Positions 24,277 through 33,107 of a DNA stretch of 64,000 bases are shown here, piece after piece (the stretch's first letter is position 1; each line of letters starts with the position of its first letter). The notes under the pieces are model-generated. The model saw only the letters and a list, made by a program, of their open reading frames with translations. It was not told the origin of the DNA and made no database searches. The position numbers were made by a program, and so were the translations under genes. The stretch is from Flavobacterium wongokense. Lineage in GTDB: Bacteria; Bacteroidota; Bacteroidia; Flavobacteriales; Flavobacteriaceae. The stretch spans positions 1-64,000 of the forward strand of contig NZ_JAKIHP010000002.1 of assembly GCF_021608265.1 (NCBI RefSeq). Direction: 5' to 3'.

Positions 24277-26163
24277 ATGGGAAAAATAATTGGAATTGAC
24301 TTAGGAACGACGAATTCCTGCGTAGCCGTAATGGAAGGACAGGAAGCAGTAGTTATCCCTAATTCAGAAGGAAAAAGAACAACACCATCCATCATCGCAT
24401 TCGTTGAAGGAGGTGAAATTAAAGTTGGTGACCCTGCAAAAAGACAAGCGGTAACAAATCCAACAAAAACAGTTGGTTCTATCAAACGTTTTATGGGGCA
24501 CACTTTTGCTGAAACTCAGAATGAAGCAAAAAAAATACCTTACAATGTGGTAAAAGGAGACAACAATACACCACGTGTTGATATTGATGGTCGTTTGTAT
24601 ACACCACAGGAATTGTCAGCAATGACACTTCAAAAAATGAAAAAAACAGCTGAAGACTATTTAGGCCAAACAGTTACCGAAGCAGTTATTACTGTTCCGG
24701 CATACTTTAATGATGCGCAACGCCAGGCTACAAAAGAAGCTGGTGAAATTGCCGGACTTAAAGTAATGAGAATCATCAACGAGCCAACTGCTGCGGCATT
24801 AGCTTACGGATTGGACAAAAAAGGACACGATCAAAAAATCGCAGTATACGATTTAGGTGGAGGTACTTTTGATATTTCCATCCTTGAATTAGGAGACGGG
24901 GTTTTCGAAGTATTGTCTACAAATGGTGATACACACTTAGGTGGAGATGACTTTGACCAAACCATCATCGATTGGTTGGCAGACGAATTCAAAGCTGAAG
25001 AAGGAATTGACTTGAGATTAGATCCAATGTCATTGCAAAGAATTAAGGAAGCTGCTGAAAAAGCGAAAATCGAATTGTCATCTTCTGCAGAAACAGAAAT
25101 CAATTTGCCTTACGTTACCGCTACAGCTTCAGGACCAAAACACTTGGTAAAAAAATTAACAAGAGCTAAATTTGAGCAATTGTCTGATGCATTGGTAAAA
25201 CGTTCAATGGAACCAGTTGCCAAAGCTTTGAAAGATGCAGGTTTATCTACTTCTGATATTGACGAAATCATCTTGGTTGGTGGTTCTACAAGAATGCCAA
25301 GAATTGCTGATGAAGTTGAAAAATTCTTTGGTAAAAAAGCATCAAAAGGAGTAAACCCTGATGAGGTTGTAGCGATTGGAGCTGCAATCCAGGGTGGAGT
25401 TTTATCAGGAGATGTAAAAGATGTATTGTTGTTAGACGTTACGCCTTTATCACTTGGTATCGAAACTATGGGTAATGTGATGACTAAATTAATTGAGTCC
25501 AACACAACCATCCCAACCAAAAAGTCACAAGTATTCTCAACTGCTGCGGATAACCAGCCAAGTGTTGAAATCCACGTATTGCAGGGAGAAAGGACAATGG
25601 CTGCGGATAACAAAACCATCGGACGTTTCCACTTAGACGGAATCCCGCCAGCACCAAGAGGTGTTCCTCAAATTGAAGTTACTTTTGATATCGATGCGAA
25701 TGGTATCATCAAAGTTTCGGCTACAGATAAAGGAACAGGAAAATCGCATGACATCCGTATCGAAGCTTCATCTGGTTTAACAGCTGAAGAAATCGAAAGA
25801 ATGAAAAAAGATGCTGAGATGAATGCAGATGCAGATAGAATTGCAAGAGAAAAAGCAGAAAAATTGAACGAAGCTGACAGTATGATTTTCCAAACGGAAA
25901 GTCAATTGAAGGAAATCGGAGAAAAATTATCTGACGACCATAAAGTGGCTATCGAATCAGCATTGACTGAATTGAAAGCGGCACACCAGGCTCAGGATTT
26001 GGATGCTATCCAAAAAGGCCTTGACAGTGTAAACGCAGCATGGAAAACAGCTACTGAAGCAATGTATGCACAAGGCGAAGCTGGTCAGGCACAGGATGCA
26101 CAGCCACAAGCAGAAAACTCTGGAGATAATACACAAGATGTAGAATTCGAAGAAGTAAAGTAA
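24277..26163 (+). CDS. dnaK: Molecular chaperone DnaK (Hsp70)
   Basis: DnaK folds proteins in cycles of ATP hydrolysis with DnaJ and GrpE. The 628-residue protein has all Hsp70 signatures: [14 protein letters not shown] (5-18), [14 protein letters not shown] (about 190-203) and [12 protein letters not shown] (about 330-341), followed by the linker [13 protein letters not shown] and the peptide-binding domain with an acidic C-terminal tail. No dnaJ or grpE lies beside it, so it is a stand-alone unit. It has its own strong SD, a sigma-54-like upstream site and a downstream terminator. Confidence 0.98.
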   Translation: MGKIIGIDLGTTNSCVAVMEGQEAVVIPNSEGKRTTPSIIAFVEGGEIKVGDPAKRQAVTNPTKTVGSIKRFMGHTFAETQNEAKKIPYNVVKGDNNTPRVDIDGRLYTPQELSAMTLQKMKKTAEDYLGQTVTEAVITVPAYFNDAQRQATKEAGEIAGLKVMRIINEPTAAALAYGLDKKGHDQKIAVYDLGGGTFDISILELGDGVFEVLSTNGDTHLGGDDFDQTIIDWLADEFKAEEGIDLRLDPMSLQRIKEAAEKAKIELSSSAETEINLPYVTATASGPKHLVKKLTRAKFEQLSDALVKRSMEPVAKALKDAGLSTSDIDEIILVGGSTRMPRIADEVEKFFGKKASKGVNPDEVVAIGAAIQGGVLSGDVKDVLLLDVTPLSLGIETMGNVMTKLIESNTTIPTKKSQVFSTAADNQPSVEIHVLQGERTMAADNKTIGRFHLDGIPPAPRGVPQIEVTFDIDANGIIKVSATDKGTGKSHDIRIEASSGLTAEEIERMKKDAEMNADADRIAREKAEKLNEADSMIFQTESQLKEIGEKLSDDHKVAIESALTELKAAHQAQDLDAIQKGLDSVNAAWKTATEAMYAQGEAGQAQDAQPQAENSGDNTQDVEFEEVK

Positions 26164-26188
26164 TTTAAAAGGTATTAAATTATTATAG

Positions 26189-26218
26189 AAACCGGGTAAG
26201 CAATTATCCGGTTTTTTA
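26189..26218 (+). terminator. Terminator after dnaK
   Basis: AAACCGGGTAA pairs with TTATCCGGTTT around GCAA, with one mismatch and a following T run. Confidence 0.85.
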
Positions 26219-26226
26219 TTTAACAG

Positions 26227-26254
26227 TTGCGGAATAAATTATTTTGTACATTGG
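26227..26254 (+). promoter_or_regulatory. Possible promoter of the secreted protein gene at 26284
   Basis: TTG (26227-26229) and TACATTGG (26247-26254) are 17 bases apart. A start of transcription near 26260 supports ATG 26284 over the earlier in-frame TTG. Confidence 0.4.
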
Positions 26255-26283
26255 CAAACTGTTTAATCGAATTATTACTTGTT

Positions 26284-26865
26284 ATGAAAAAAATATTTTT
26301 GTTTTTATGTGTTGGCTTGTTGACTGTTAATGGTTTTGGCCAAAAAAAGAAAGCTGGTGCAAAAAAAACGGCTACAACTGTAGCGGCATTACCTAAACTT
26401 GACAACTTACAGGTTGAGGTAAAAAACGGTAAGTTTCAGATTATTGTTAGCGAAAAAGGGAAAACCAATGATATGCTTGTGGTTAAGGATGTTGATGCCG
26501 GGTTCGCTCCGAAAGACTGCAAACTAAGTTCGTTTATCGCAAGTGGCGTTAAATTGTATTTGCTTACATGGACAGAATTAAGCGTGACTAAATCAACAAA
26601 TAAAACAGAAGAGAAAACCACTATCTATTCGGTGATTTATGAATTGACGTCTAAAAAACAAGTGTATTCCAATTACCAGTTGACAAATCACATTACCGAA
26701 GTAGTATCTTTGGGTGGTACAGCTGCAACAGAAACCCAGGAAAAGATGAGGCGTGAAGGATTTGAGTTTATACTAAATCCCGACGGTTCTGTAACCCAGA
26801 AAGGAAAGAACCAGCAAATGACATTTGTATACGATAAGGACAAAATGGAGTTTAAGAAGAAATAA
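26284..26865 (+). CDS. Secreted protein of unknown function
   Basis: From ATG 26284 the product has 193 residues and begins with a signal peptide, MKKIFLFLCVGLLTVNGFGQ, followed by a Lys/Ala-rich stretch. The mature part has alternating strands (LQVEVKNGKFQIIVSEKGK, KLYLLTWTELSV, TTIYSVIYELTSKKQVY) and ends with a FEFILNPDGSVTQKG segment, so a beta-rich fold is likely. An upstream in-frame TTG at 26227 overlaps the predicted promoter and is not used here. I do not recognise the family. The gene stands alone between two terminators and is probably periplasmic or surface-exposed. Confidence 0.7.
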   Translation: MKKIFLFLCVGLLTVNGFGQKKKAGAKKTATTVAALPKLDNLQVEVKNGKFQIIVSEKGKTNDMLVVKDVDAGFAPKDCKLSSFIASGVKLYLLTWTELSVTKSTNKTEEKTTIYSVIYELTSKKQVYSNYQLTNHITEVVSLGGTAATETQEKMRREGFEFILNPDGSVTQKGKNQQMTFVYDKDKMEFKKK

Positions 26866-26898
26866 AAAAATCCTCTCAGCAATGAGAGGATTTTTTTT
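26865..26898. terminator. Bidirectional terminator between converging genes
   Basis: AAAAAATCCTCTCA pairs with TGAGAGGATTTTTT around GCAA. It ends the gene on the plus strand and the CarboxypepD-like gene on the minus strand. Confidence 0.9.
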
Positions 26899-26905
26899 AT
26901 GATAA

Positions 26906-27589
26906 TTAGTTTTTCTTTTTTTTCTTTGATGGAACGACATACCCCAGATAAATAAGTTCTTTATCCTTAGAAGTCGCTTCCTTTAAAACAATTTTCTTTT
27001 GTTTATTGGATTGACTGGCTTTGAATTCAAAATTATCGTAACCAACATATGTAACAACAATAACGTCGTCAATTTTGGCTTTAATTGTAAATACCCCATC
27101 AAAATCAGTTTGCACATGCACATCAGTACCTTTTACGGAAACAGTCGCGCCAGGAAGCTGTCCACTTTTATCTGAAACAATTCCGGAAACCTCAATTTCA
27201 GGATTAGTTGCAACTTCTCCTTGTTTGATAGGTGCAGCTGGTTTGCCAACAATCTTTCTGTCTGTTTGTTCCGTTTTTATAGGCTCTCCCTGAGCTGTGG
27301 CTTCATGAGTTCCCAATCCAAGAAAACTAATGATTGCTGAGGATGCTGCCATCCAAATGGAATTTTTCCTTTCGGGTTTTATTAAATCACGATTAAGCTG
27401 GGTTTCCATGAACCGACCGCAAAGATTTTCATTTTGCTGGAAGGCTGTTACAATTTCCCGGTCGGAAGATTTTGTAAAATCGAAAACTTTCTTTTGACAG
27501 GAATTGCAGAATCTACCTTTGTCTTCAGGTGTCATGCCTTCCCAGTTTTCATGGCAGGGCTTCGGTATGGAGATGTTGATTTTGGTCAT
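26906..27589 (-). CDS. Membrane protein with an N-terminal Cys motif and a carboxypeptidase-regulatory-like domain
   Basis: The 227-residue protein has three visible parts. Residues 1-60 carry Cys and His in PCHENWEGMTPEDKGRFCNS followed by CQKKVFDFT, possibly a small metal-binding knuckle. A hydrophobic segment (about 76-96, IWMAASSAIISFLGLG) follows. Residues about 128-210 form a CarboxypepD_reg-like beta sandwich: VSGIVSDKSGQLPGATVSVK, DFDGVFTIKA and VVTYVGYDN. This domain is common in SusC-type proteins and Bacteroidota envelope sensors. The knuckle would be in the cytoplasm and the sandwich outside. Its role is unknown; it is divergent from nothing obvious and stands alone. Confidence 0.75.
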   Translation of the reverse strand: MTKINISIPKPCHENWEGMTPEDKGRFCNSCQKKVFDFTKSSDREIVTAFQQNENLCGRFMETQLNRDLIKPERKNSIWMAASSAIISFLGLGTHEATAQGEPIKTEQTDRKIVGKPAAPIKQGEVATNPEIEVSGIVSDKSGQLPGATVSVKGTDVHVQTDFDGVFTIKAKIDDVIVVTYVGYDNFEFKASQSNKQKKIVLKEATSKDKELIYLGYVVPSKKKKKN

Positions 27590-27652
27590 GGTAATAGTCG
27601 TTTCTTGTAAAGAGGTTTATTTTGACCAAAAGGTTGGAAGCGAATGAAAAAA

Positions 27653-28702
27653 TTATTCGCTTACTTTAATCTCAAACGTTTTATCCCAGTTTTTACCGGT
27701 CACAAAAATCGTGTTCGTTTTTTTGTTGTAAGCGATTCCGTTTAAGACATCTGCAGCTTTATTGGTTATTTTGGCTTTTAATGCAGTCAAATCCAATACA
27801 CCTTCAACAGCTCCGGTTTGTGGGTTGATTATCGCAATGGCATCTTTCTGCCAAATGTTGCCATAGATTTTTCCGTTAATCCATTCGAGTTCATTAACGG
27901 CTTGTATCTTACTGTCGTTAGTGTAAACATTTACATAATCAACCAGTTTTTGTGTTTCGGGATCCATGGTCCAGATTTTCTCCGTTCCGTCGGATTGATA
28001 AATGTTTTTACCATCGTTTGTCATTCCCCAACCTTCAATTGGCTTGTCAAATTTAAAGTCCTTGATTTTCTTCAACGTATTGGCATCATAAACAAAACCG
28101 GTAGCACTTTGCCAGGTTAGCTGGTAGATTTTTCCATTAATAACTGTTATCCCTTCTCCAAAATACTGCTGGTCGATGTCCACTTTCTTGTAAGCCTTGC
28201 CGGTTTTATAATCGATTTTGGCAAAATAGGATTTCCCGTTCTGCCCGGTGCTTTCCATCAAAGTGTCACGGAAGAATTCAAAACCTTCCGTAAAGGCATT
28301 GATATCGTGGTCATACGTATTGACGATGGTATATTTGAATAATTTTGGTACAATCCCCGAAGCAACTTCAACCCTGGTTTTGGTAGAAACGGTATCGCCT
28401 TCAAAATAAACCAAAGCTTTTACATTTTGATACCCCAATTTTTTTCCAGATAAATCCAAAGTAAATTTGCCGTTACCCTTTACCGAAGAAATTCTCTTGT
28501 CATTTACAAAATAGGCAATGCTGTCGATTGTTTTGTTTTTATTGTTGACCAAAGTAAAATCTACCTTGTCGGTAGCCTGGTACATTGGTTTTAAATTGTT
28601 TTCATCAAAGCTGAAGTATTTTTCTCTTTCGCTTTGGCTGTCCTGGCAGCTCACAATAATTAGTGCTAATAAAATGGTAATTAATGGGTTACGAAGTTTC
28701 AT
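27653..28702 (-). CDS. Glutaminyl-peptide cyclotransferase family lipoprotein
   Basis: The 349-residue protein has a lipoprotein signal, LLALIIVSCQDSQ, with Cys19 as the probable lipid site. From about residue 120 it shows the glutamine cyclotransferase five-bladed propeller: NTYDHDINAFTEGFEFF, LMESTGQNGKS, YFGEGITVINGKIYQLTW, GWGMTNDGKNIYQSDG, VNELEWINGKIYGNIW and VLNGIAYNKKTNTIFVTGK. Such enzymes turn N-terminal glutamine of exported proteins into pyroglutamate. Residues 20-115 form an extra beta domain of unknown role. It is likely anchored in the outer or inner membrane facing the periplasm. Confidence 0.87.
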   Translation of the reverse strand: MKLRNPLITILLALIIVSCQDSQSEREKYFSFDENNLKPMYQATDKVDFTLVNNKNKTIDSIAYFVNDKRISSVKGNGKFTLDLSGKKLGYQNVKALVYFEGDTVSTKTRVEVASGIVPKLFKYTIVNTYDHDINAFTEGFEFFRDTLMESTGQNGKSYFAKIDYKTGKAYKKVDIDQQYFGEGITVINGKIYQLTWQSATGFVYDANTLKKIKDFKFDKPIEGWGMTNDGKNIYQSDGTEKIWTMDPETQKLVDYVNVYTNDSKIQAVNELEWINGKIYGNIWQKDAIAIINPQTGAVEGVLDLTALKAKITNKAADVLNGIAYNKKTNTIFVTGKNWDKTFEIKVSE

Positions 28703-28754
28703 TTTTTGTAATTAATTTTTCACTCACAAATATATTTATATTGCTCTTAAATTC

Positions 28755-28784
28755 TTGCAAAAAAATAAAAAGATTGTATCTTTG
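28755..28784 (+). promoter_or_regulatory. Promoter of the SRP RNA gene
   Basis: TTG (28755-28757) and TATCTTTG (28777-28784) are 19 bases apart and match the Bacteroidota sigma-A consensus fully. Transcription would begin near 28787-28790. Confidence 0.85.
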
Positions 28785-28786
28785 CA

Positions 28787-28884
28787 CCGGCAAGTCCTAC
28801 ACGACCAGCTCCTACAAAATCCTCCAGGATGGGAACATAGCAAAGGTATGTGGTTGTAGCGGTGCGATGTAGGTCGCTTGCCAT
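28787..28884 (+). ncRNA. ffs: Small signal recognition particle RNA (4.5S)
   Basis: The RNA pairs with Ffh to deliver nascent membrane proteins. Its ends pair as GGCAAG (28789-28794) with CTTGCC (28877-28882), and the arms TCCTACA and TGTAG extend the rod. The apical part reads CCTCCAGGATGGGAACATAG and then CAAAGG, the Bacteroidota form of helix 8 with its GGAA-type loop and AGCA side. Length is about 98 nt. A full consensus promoter lies before it and a T run after it. The identification rests on helix 8 and overall shape; a covariance search would settle it. Confidence 0.82.
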
Positions 28885-28899
28885 TTTTTCAAAAACACG

Positions 28900-28928
28900 T
28901 CCCGAAGTTCTCGGGATTTTTTATTTTT
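28900..28928 (+). terminator. Second terminator after ffs
   Basis: TCCCGA and TCGGGA pair around AGTTC, followed by TTTTTTATTTTT. A shorter T run at 28884-28889 already closes the SRP RNA. Confidence 0.75.
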
Positions 28929-28935
28929 ACAGCAT

Positions 28936-29934
28936 ATGGTTTTATCATGGCAAATAGTACGATTTCAACTCAAGGAAACCTTTGCCATTGCCTATGGAAA
29001 TTACAACCATCGGGAAGCCTTGATCATTACCCTTGAAAAAAATGGTTTTAAAGGTTATGGCGAATGTACTTCAATTGATTACTACCACATCAGCCTTTCC
29101 GATTTTGAGCAGATTTTGACTAAGATTAAAACGAAGATTGAAAGTAAAAAAATACTTCATCCCGCTGATTTTTATGGTTTTCTTTTAGAATTGGATTTGC
29201 CAAGCTTCCTTCGTTCGGCTTTGGATTGCGCCTATTGGGATTTGTTTGGCAAACTGGAAAGGAAGAGTTTTTTAGAATTAAACAATATCAATTATAAAAG
29301 TCTTCCGGATTCCTCAATTACGATTAGCGTGGATACGGTTCAAAATCAAATCAGGAAAATCAATCAGTCTAAGTGGTCGAAATTCAAAGTCAAGTGCAAC
29401 CATTTTGACAAAAATGACATTTCCACATTATTGGAATTGGATAAAAACCTGGCATTGGATTCCAATGGAAGTTTCACAAAGGAGAACTGCCTTTGGCTGC
29501 AGGAAAATGAATTGGTTTCAAAATTCGCCTATCTCGAACAGCCAATGAAACCCGGAGTTGATAATTATGAAATTTTAAATTCTGATCAATCTGCCAATTG
29601 GATGGCAGATGAGGATTGCCAGGATGTTTCTGTTTTAAAGGATTTGAATCAGCATTATAGGAGTGTTAACATTAAACTGGTCAAATGTGGTGGATTGACT
29701 CCGGCCATAGAAATGATTGTTGTTGCCAAAGAGCTGGGTTATAAAATTATGATTGGCTGCATGACTGAATCAACTATTGGGATTTCAGCCGGAGCTGTAT
29801 TGGCGCCGTTTTGCAATTTTGCCGATTTGGATGGAGCCAATTTGATTGCGAATGACATTGCCAAAGGAAGCGAAATCGTCAATGGTAAAATCCATTTGAG
29901 TCAAAATCATGGTTTGGGCATCAAAATAAACTAA
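28936..29934 (+). CDS. Dipeptide epimerase (enolase superfamily, muconate-lactonizing subgroup)
   Basis: The 332-residue protein has the enolase-superfamily layout: capping domain first, then a barrel with KxK (SKFKVKCN, about 152-159), metal acids in LALDSNGS, YLEQP and MADEDC, and the opposite lysine in VNIKLVKCGG. The late DLDGANLI motif is typical of L-Ala-D/L-Glu epimerases, which act on murein-derived dipeptides during peptidoglycan recycling. o-Succinylbenzoate synthase is a close alternative, but no menaquinone genes lie near. It is cytoplasmic and is followed by an SDR gene after 26 bases, probably in one transcript. Confidence 0.8.
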   Translation: MVLSWQIVRFQLKETFAIAYGNYNHREALIITLEKNGFKGYGECTSIDYYHISLSDFEQILTKIKTKIESKKILHPADFYGFLLELDLPSFLRSALDCAYWDLFGKLERKSFLELNNINYKSLPDSSITISVDTVQNQIRKINQSKWSKFKVKCNHFDKNDISTLLELDKNLALDSNGSFTKENCLWLQENELVSKFAYLEQPMKPGVDNYEILNSDQSANWMADEDCQDVSVLKDLNQHYRSVNIKLVKCGGLTPAIEMIVVAKELGYKIMIGCMTESTIGISAGAVLAPFCNFADLDGANLIANDIAKGSEIVNGKIHLSQNHGLGIKIN

Positions 29935-29960
29935 TTACCTTTATCATTAAATATAAAAAC

Positions 29961-30770
29961 ATGAGCAAAGTAGTATTAATAACAGGCGGTTCTTCGGGTA
30001 TTGGAAAAGCGATTGGAGAATATTTATTCCACAAAGGTTTTACCGTTTATGGAACCAGCCGAAACCCGGAGAAGGTTGCCAATTCGATATTCCCTTTAAT
30101 CGCTTTGGATGTGCGAAGTGTTGAGAGCATTCAGCAAGCGGTTGAAAAAGTAATTTCGATTTCTAAGCGGATTGATGTTGTGATTAATAATGCCGGAGTT
30201 GGAATTACCGGACCAATTGAGGAAACCCCAACTGATGAGATGCGGAATAATTTTGAGACTAATTTTTTCGGTCCAATTGAAGTCATCAAGGCGGCTTTGC
30301 CACAAATGCGCGAACAAAAATCGGGTTTAATAATTAACATTACTTCGATAGCAGGGTATATGGGTCTGCCGTATCGTGGAATTTATTCGGCCTCAAAAGG
30401 CGCATTGGAATTGGTTACCGAAGCAATAAGCATTGAGGTAAAACCATTCGGAATCAACGTTGTCAATATCGCACCGGGAGAATTTGCCACTGAAATTGCT
30501 TCGCGTCGTTACCATGCGCCCATTAATGAAGACTCGGTTTATAAAACGGCTTATGAAAATACGTTGGGAATGATGAATTCGCACATGCATAGTGGCGACA
30601 ATCCAGATGATTTGGCTGCAGTGGTTTTTCAGATCATTAATAACAAGAATCCAAAACTACATTATAAGGAAGGTGCATTCATGCAGAAATTCTCGATTGT
30701 TTTAAAACGGATTCTGCCCGACAGGATTTACGAAAGCATGCTGATGAATCATTATAAGCTCGAAAAGTAG
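29961..30770 (+). CDS. Short-chain dehydrogenase/reductase
   Basis: The 269-residue protein has the Rossmann motif TGGSSGIGKAIG (8-19), NNAGVGITG (about 76-84), the catalytic Ser in NITSIAGYMG and YSASKGALEL with the catalytic Tyr and Lys. Length is typical of classical SDRs; NADP(H) is likely because of the TSRNPEK segment after strand two. It is cytoplasmic. It follows the dipeptide epimerase gene after 26 bases on the same strand, but no shared pathway is obvious. The substrate, a ketone or alcohol, cannot be told. A pair of inverted 22-bp repeats follows the stop. Confidence 0.88.
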   Translation: MSKVVLITGGSSGIGKAIGEYLFHKGFTVYGTSRNPEKVANSIFPLIALDVRSVESIQQAVEKVISISKRIDVVINNAGVGITGPIEETPTDEMRNNFETNFFGPIEVIKAALPQMREQKSGLIINITSIAGYMGLPYRGIYSASKGALELVTEAISIEVKPFGINVVNIAPGEFATEIASRRYHAPINEDSVYKTAYENTLGMMNSHMHSGDNPDDLAAVVFQIINNKNPKLHYKEGAFMQKFSIVLKRILPDRIYESMLMNHYKLEK

Positions 30771-30836
30771 CAAAGTTGCAGAGTCGCAAAGTAGCAAAGT
30801 AAAAAAACTCTGGAACTTTGCGACTTTGCCACTTTG
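30771..30836. repeat. 22-bp inverted repeat built from CAAAGT units
   Basis: The left arm (30771-30792) and right arm (30815-30836) are complementary at 20 of 22 positions. Each arm holds three CAAAGT or GCAAAGT units. A fragment of the same kind, CCACAAAGTGGCAAAGTTT, lies at 222-239. The hairpin could act as a terminator for the SDR gene; units of this kind appear dispersed. Confidence 0.65.
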
Positions 30837-30860
30837 AAACTTAAAAATATTGTACTTTTG
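30834..30860 (+). promoter_or_regulatory. Promoter before the structured element and fsa
   Basis: TTG (30834-30836) and TACTTTTG (30853-30860) are 16 bases apart, close to the Bacteroidota consensus. It would start an RNA that contains the element at 30865-30940 and then the aldolase gene. Confidence 0.6.
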
Positions 30861-30864
30861 CACC

Positions 30865-30940
30865 GAGTTTGCGTTAGGGATAGAGGCAGGCACCCTGTGC
30901 AGCCGAAAGCCCGACCCGTTTGAAGAACGGGGAACGCCCA
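30865..30940 (+). repeat. Structured element (possible ncRNA or leader), copy 2
   Basis: GCGTT (30871-30875) can pair with AACGC at the far end, enclosing AGGGATAGAGGCAGGCACCC and AGCCGAAAGCCCGACC with a small hairpin CCCG-TTTGAAGAA-CGGG. AGGATAG-type and AGC-GA-AGC-GAC positions are shared with copy 1 at 357-455. It directly follows a promoter and ends about 34 bases before the aldolase start, so it may be a 5' leader, a separate RNA, or both. Confidence 0.5.
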
Positions 30941-30973
30941 CATTTTGAACACAACTTTTTTAAAATAAATTTT

Positions 30974-31630
30974 ATGAAATTTTTTATTGACACTGCCAAT
31001 TTAAATGAAATTAAGGAAGCTCAGGACATGGGTGTTCTTGACGGAGTAACAACAAATCCTTCGTTGATGGCAAAAGAAGGAATCACTGGGAAAAACAACA
31101 TTTTGAAACACTATGTTGACATTTGCAACATTGTAGATGGAGACGTAAGTGCCGAAGTTATTGCCATTGATTATGACGGAATGATTAAGGAAGGTGAGGA
31201 GTTGGCCGATTTGCATCCGCAGATTGTGGTAAAGCTGCCAATGACCAAAGAGGGTGTAAAAGCCTGTAAATATTTCTCTGATAAAGGAGTGAAAACGAAT
31301 GTGACTTTGGTATTCTCTGCAGGCCAGGCCATTTTGGCTGCAAAAGCGGGCGCAACTTATGTTTCGCCGTTCTTAGGAAGGCTGGATGATATTTCAACTG
31401 ATGGTTTGGCCTTGATTCAGGAGATCCGTGAAATTTATGATAATTATGCCTTTGAAACAGAAATCCTTGCGGCTTCAATCCGTCACACGATGCACGTTGT
31501 AAATTGCGCCAAAATTGGAGCTGATGTAATGACCGGACCATTATCCTCTATCACAGGATTGTTGAAACACCCTTTAACAGACCTTGGTTTGGCTCAGTTC
31601 TTAGCAGATTATGCTAAAGGAAACAAATAA
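30974..31630 (+). CDS. fsa: Fructose-6-phosphate aldolase/transaldolase (TalC type)
   Basis: The product from ATG 30974 has 218 residues and begins [20 protein letters not shown]; an earlier in-frame ATG at 30920 lies within the structured element and is not used. DGVTTNPSL (about 22-30), the Schiff-base lysine in [10 protein letters not shown] and [11 protein letters not shown] with SPFLGRLDD are the small transaldolase family hallmarks. It either transfers dihydroxyacetone units in the pentose phosphate pathway or cleaves fructose-6-phosphate; sequence does not decide. It is cytoplasmic. A structured element and promoter lie directly upstream, and a terminator follows. Confidence 0.88.
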   Translation: MKFFIDTANLNEIKEAQDMGVLDGVTTNPSLMAKEGITGKNNILKHYVDICNIVDGDVSAEVIAIDYDGMIKEGEELADLHPQIVVKLPMTKEGVKACKYFSDKGVKTNVTLVFSAGQAILAAKAGATYVSPFLGRLDDISTDGLALIQEIREIYDNYAFETEILAASIRHTMHVVNCAKIGADVMTGPLSSITGLLKHPLTDLGLAQFLADYAKGNK

Positions 31631-31648
31631 TAGATTTAATCTAAAATG

Positions 31649-31680
31649 AAAAAGGCTTTCAATTTTGAAAGCCTTTTTTT
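31649..31680 (+). terminator. Terminator after fsa
   Basis: AAAAAGGCTTTC pairs with GAAAGCCTTTTT around AATTTT, followed by T. Confidence 0.9.
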
Positions 31681-31697
31681 ATGTCCGTTACCTAAAC

Positions 31698-33107
31698 TTA
31701 TTTTAGGTTGTTTTCAAACTGTGAGTCAAAGATGTTGACGAAGGCATTTTTGATTAGGCCTTTATCGCCAAGGATAATCGTTCTATGGATTTTGTTGATT
31801 GCCCATTTGTTTTTGAGGTTTTCAAAATCGGAACAATGTAGTTCGGTAATGCCGTCAAATTTATATTTCTGGAGTGTTTTAATCCAATCTTCACCGCTGT
31901 CATTAATGTTTACGGCCACAAAATTGTATTGTGGGTATTTCGATTTTAATTCCATTACCTTTTTATGGACCGCTTCAAAATGGGATTTGGCATTTACCGT
32001 CCAGAAGAAAAATATGGTGTTTGGCTTGGTAACATTTGTTGAAGATACTGTAGTTCCTGTTGCATCAACCAAACTCACTTCAGGAAGTTCATAACCCACT
32101 TTCAGCATCTGTATGGCATTGCAGATGGTTGTAATCTCGTTCTTTTTACTCTTATCGGTTGAAAGCCTTTTATAGGTTTGTAAGAACTTATTGTTATTGG
32201 CCATATTTTGGTCTTCAAGCAAATAAGTGAAAGCAATGTTGTTGAGTATATTGTTCTTAACCGTTTTATCTTTAATCAAAGTATCGGCAATGGTCATTTT
32301 GTTGATGTTGGTCTTCAGTGCCAAATCGGTTTCAGAAAAATGGTTGTGGTAGTTGATGGTTCCCATATTGTTCAGCATGTGTGATAAATACATCACATAC
32401 GGAGCATAACTGGAAAGTTCTACATTATTGAAATCAATCTTTTTGCGGTAGTCGTAATAATCGCCCGGAAGTTTTTCAATCATATCTTCACCGGTCCTTA
32501 TTTTATGAACGAGTGGATACAATTCCTTTTTCGAATAATAGTTAAAATCCAAGGAAGCTTTTGCAAAAACATCAAAGTCTTCGCTCCATTTTATTTCTGC
32601 TTTTCTAGTATTATAAAAACGGGTTTCTTTGGCATAGGTTGAATCTATTTCCTTTGAAAAGTCTTCGAAATTGTCATCAAAAAATTCGAACATTTTGTAT
32701 TTGTCCTTCTCATTTTTCAGAAACATTTCCATCAGGAAATTGTTCTTTTCTTCGCCACGCCCACAAAAAACAACAGATTCGTCAAAATCCTTGGAGTTCA
32801 CACGCACCATAATACTGTCGTTTTTATCAAAGTAAACATATTGGTATTCTGGTTCGTGCTTAAAGCTGTAAAGTCCCGGTGCCAGCGAATCAAACTGAAT
32901 GAAGAAACGGTTGTTTTTGTCCAGCTTGAGAGTGTCAATCACTTCATTATCCTTGCAGAAAAGTACGTAAGGATTGTTGGGATTAACAATTTCCCCTCCA
33001 AAATAAGCAACATACTCGCAGCCTTTGAATTCGTTTTTACACGAACTAAAAAGTACGATTATGGGAATAAGGAAACCTAAAACTTTTATATTGTGAATCT
33101 TGTGCAT
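31698..33107 (-). CDS. Thioredoxin-fold lipoprotein lacking the CXXC motif
   Basis: The 469-residue product from ATG 33105-33107 starts with a lipoprotein signal, MHKIHNIKVLGFLIPIIVLF then SSC. A start seven codons earlier is possible but leaves a worse signal. Residues about 20-110 resemble the DUF4369 N-terminal domain of TlpA-like proteins, and the last 130 residues form a thioredoxin fold: ELPEVSLVDATGT, NTIFFFWTVNAKSHFEAVHK, YNFVAVNINDSG and HRTIILGDKG. Where redox-active members have WCxxC, this one has WTVNAKS, so it cannot exchange disulfides in that way. It probably faces the periplasm and may bind partners. The gene stands alone. Confidence 0.8.
   Translation of the reverse strand: MHKIHNIKVLGFLIPIIVLFSSCKNEFKGCEYVAYFGGEIVNPNNPYVLFCKDNEVIDTLKLDKNNRFFIQFDSLAPGLYSFKHEPEYQYVYFDKNDSIMVRVNSKDFDESVVFCGRGEEKNNFLMEMFLKNEKDKYKMFEFFDDNFEDFSKEIDSTYAKETRFYNTRKAEIKWSEDFDVFAKASLDFNYYSKKELYPLVHKIRTGEDMIEKLPGDYYDYRKKIDFNNVELSSYAPYVMYLSHMLNNMGTINYHNHFSETDLALKTNINKMTIADTLIKDKTVKNNILNNIAFTYLLEDQNMANNNKFLQTYKRLSTDKSKKNEITTICNAIQMLKVGYELPEVSLVDATGTTVSSTNVTKPNTIFFFWTVNAKSHFEAVHKKVMELKSKYPQYNFVAVNINDSGEDWIKTLQKYKFDGITELHCSDFENLKNKWAINKIHRTIILGDKGLIKNAFVNIFDSQFENNLK

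Noticed and set aside
28684-28872. 62-codon plus-strand frame
   Set aside because: It starts inside the leader of the glutaminyl cyclase gene and runs through the ffs promoter and SRP RNA.
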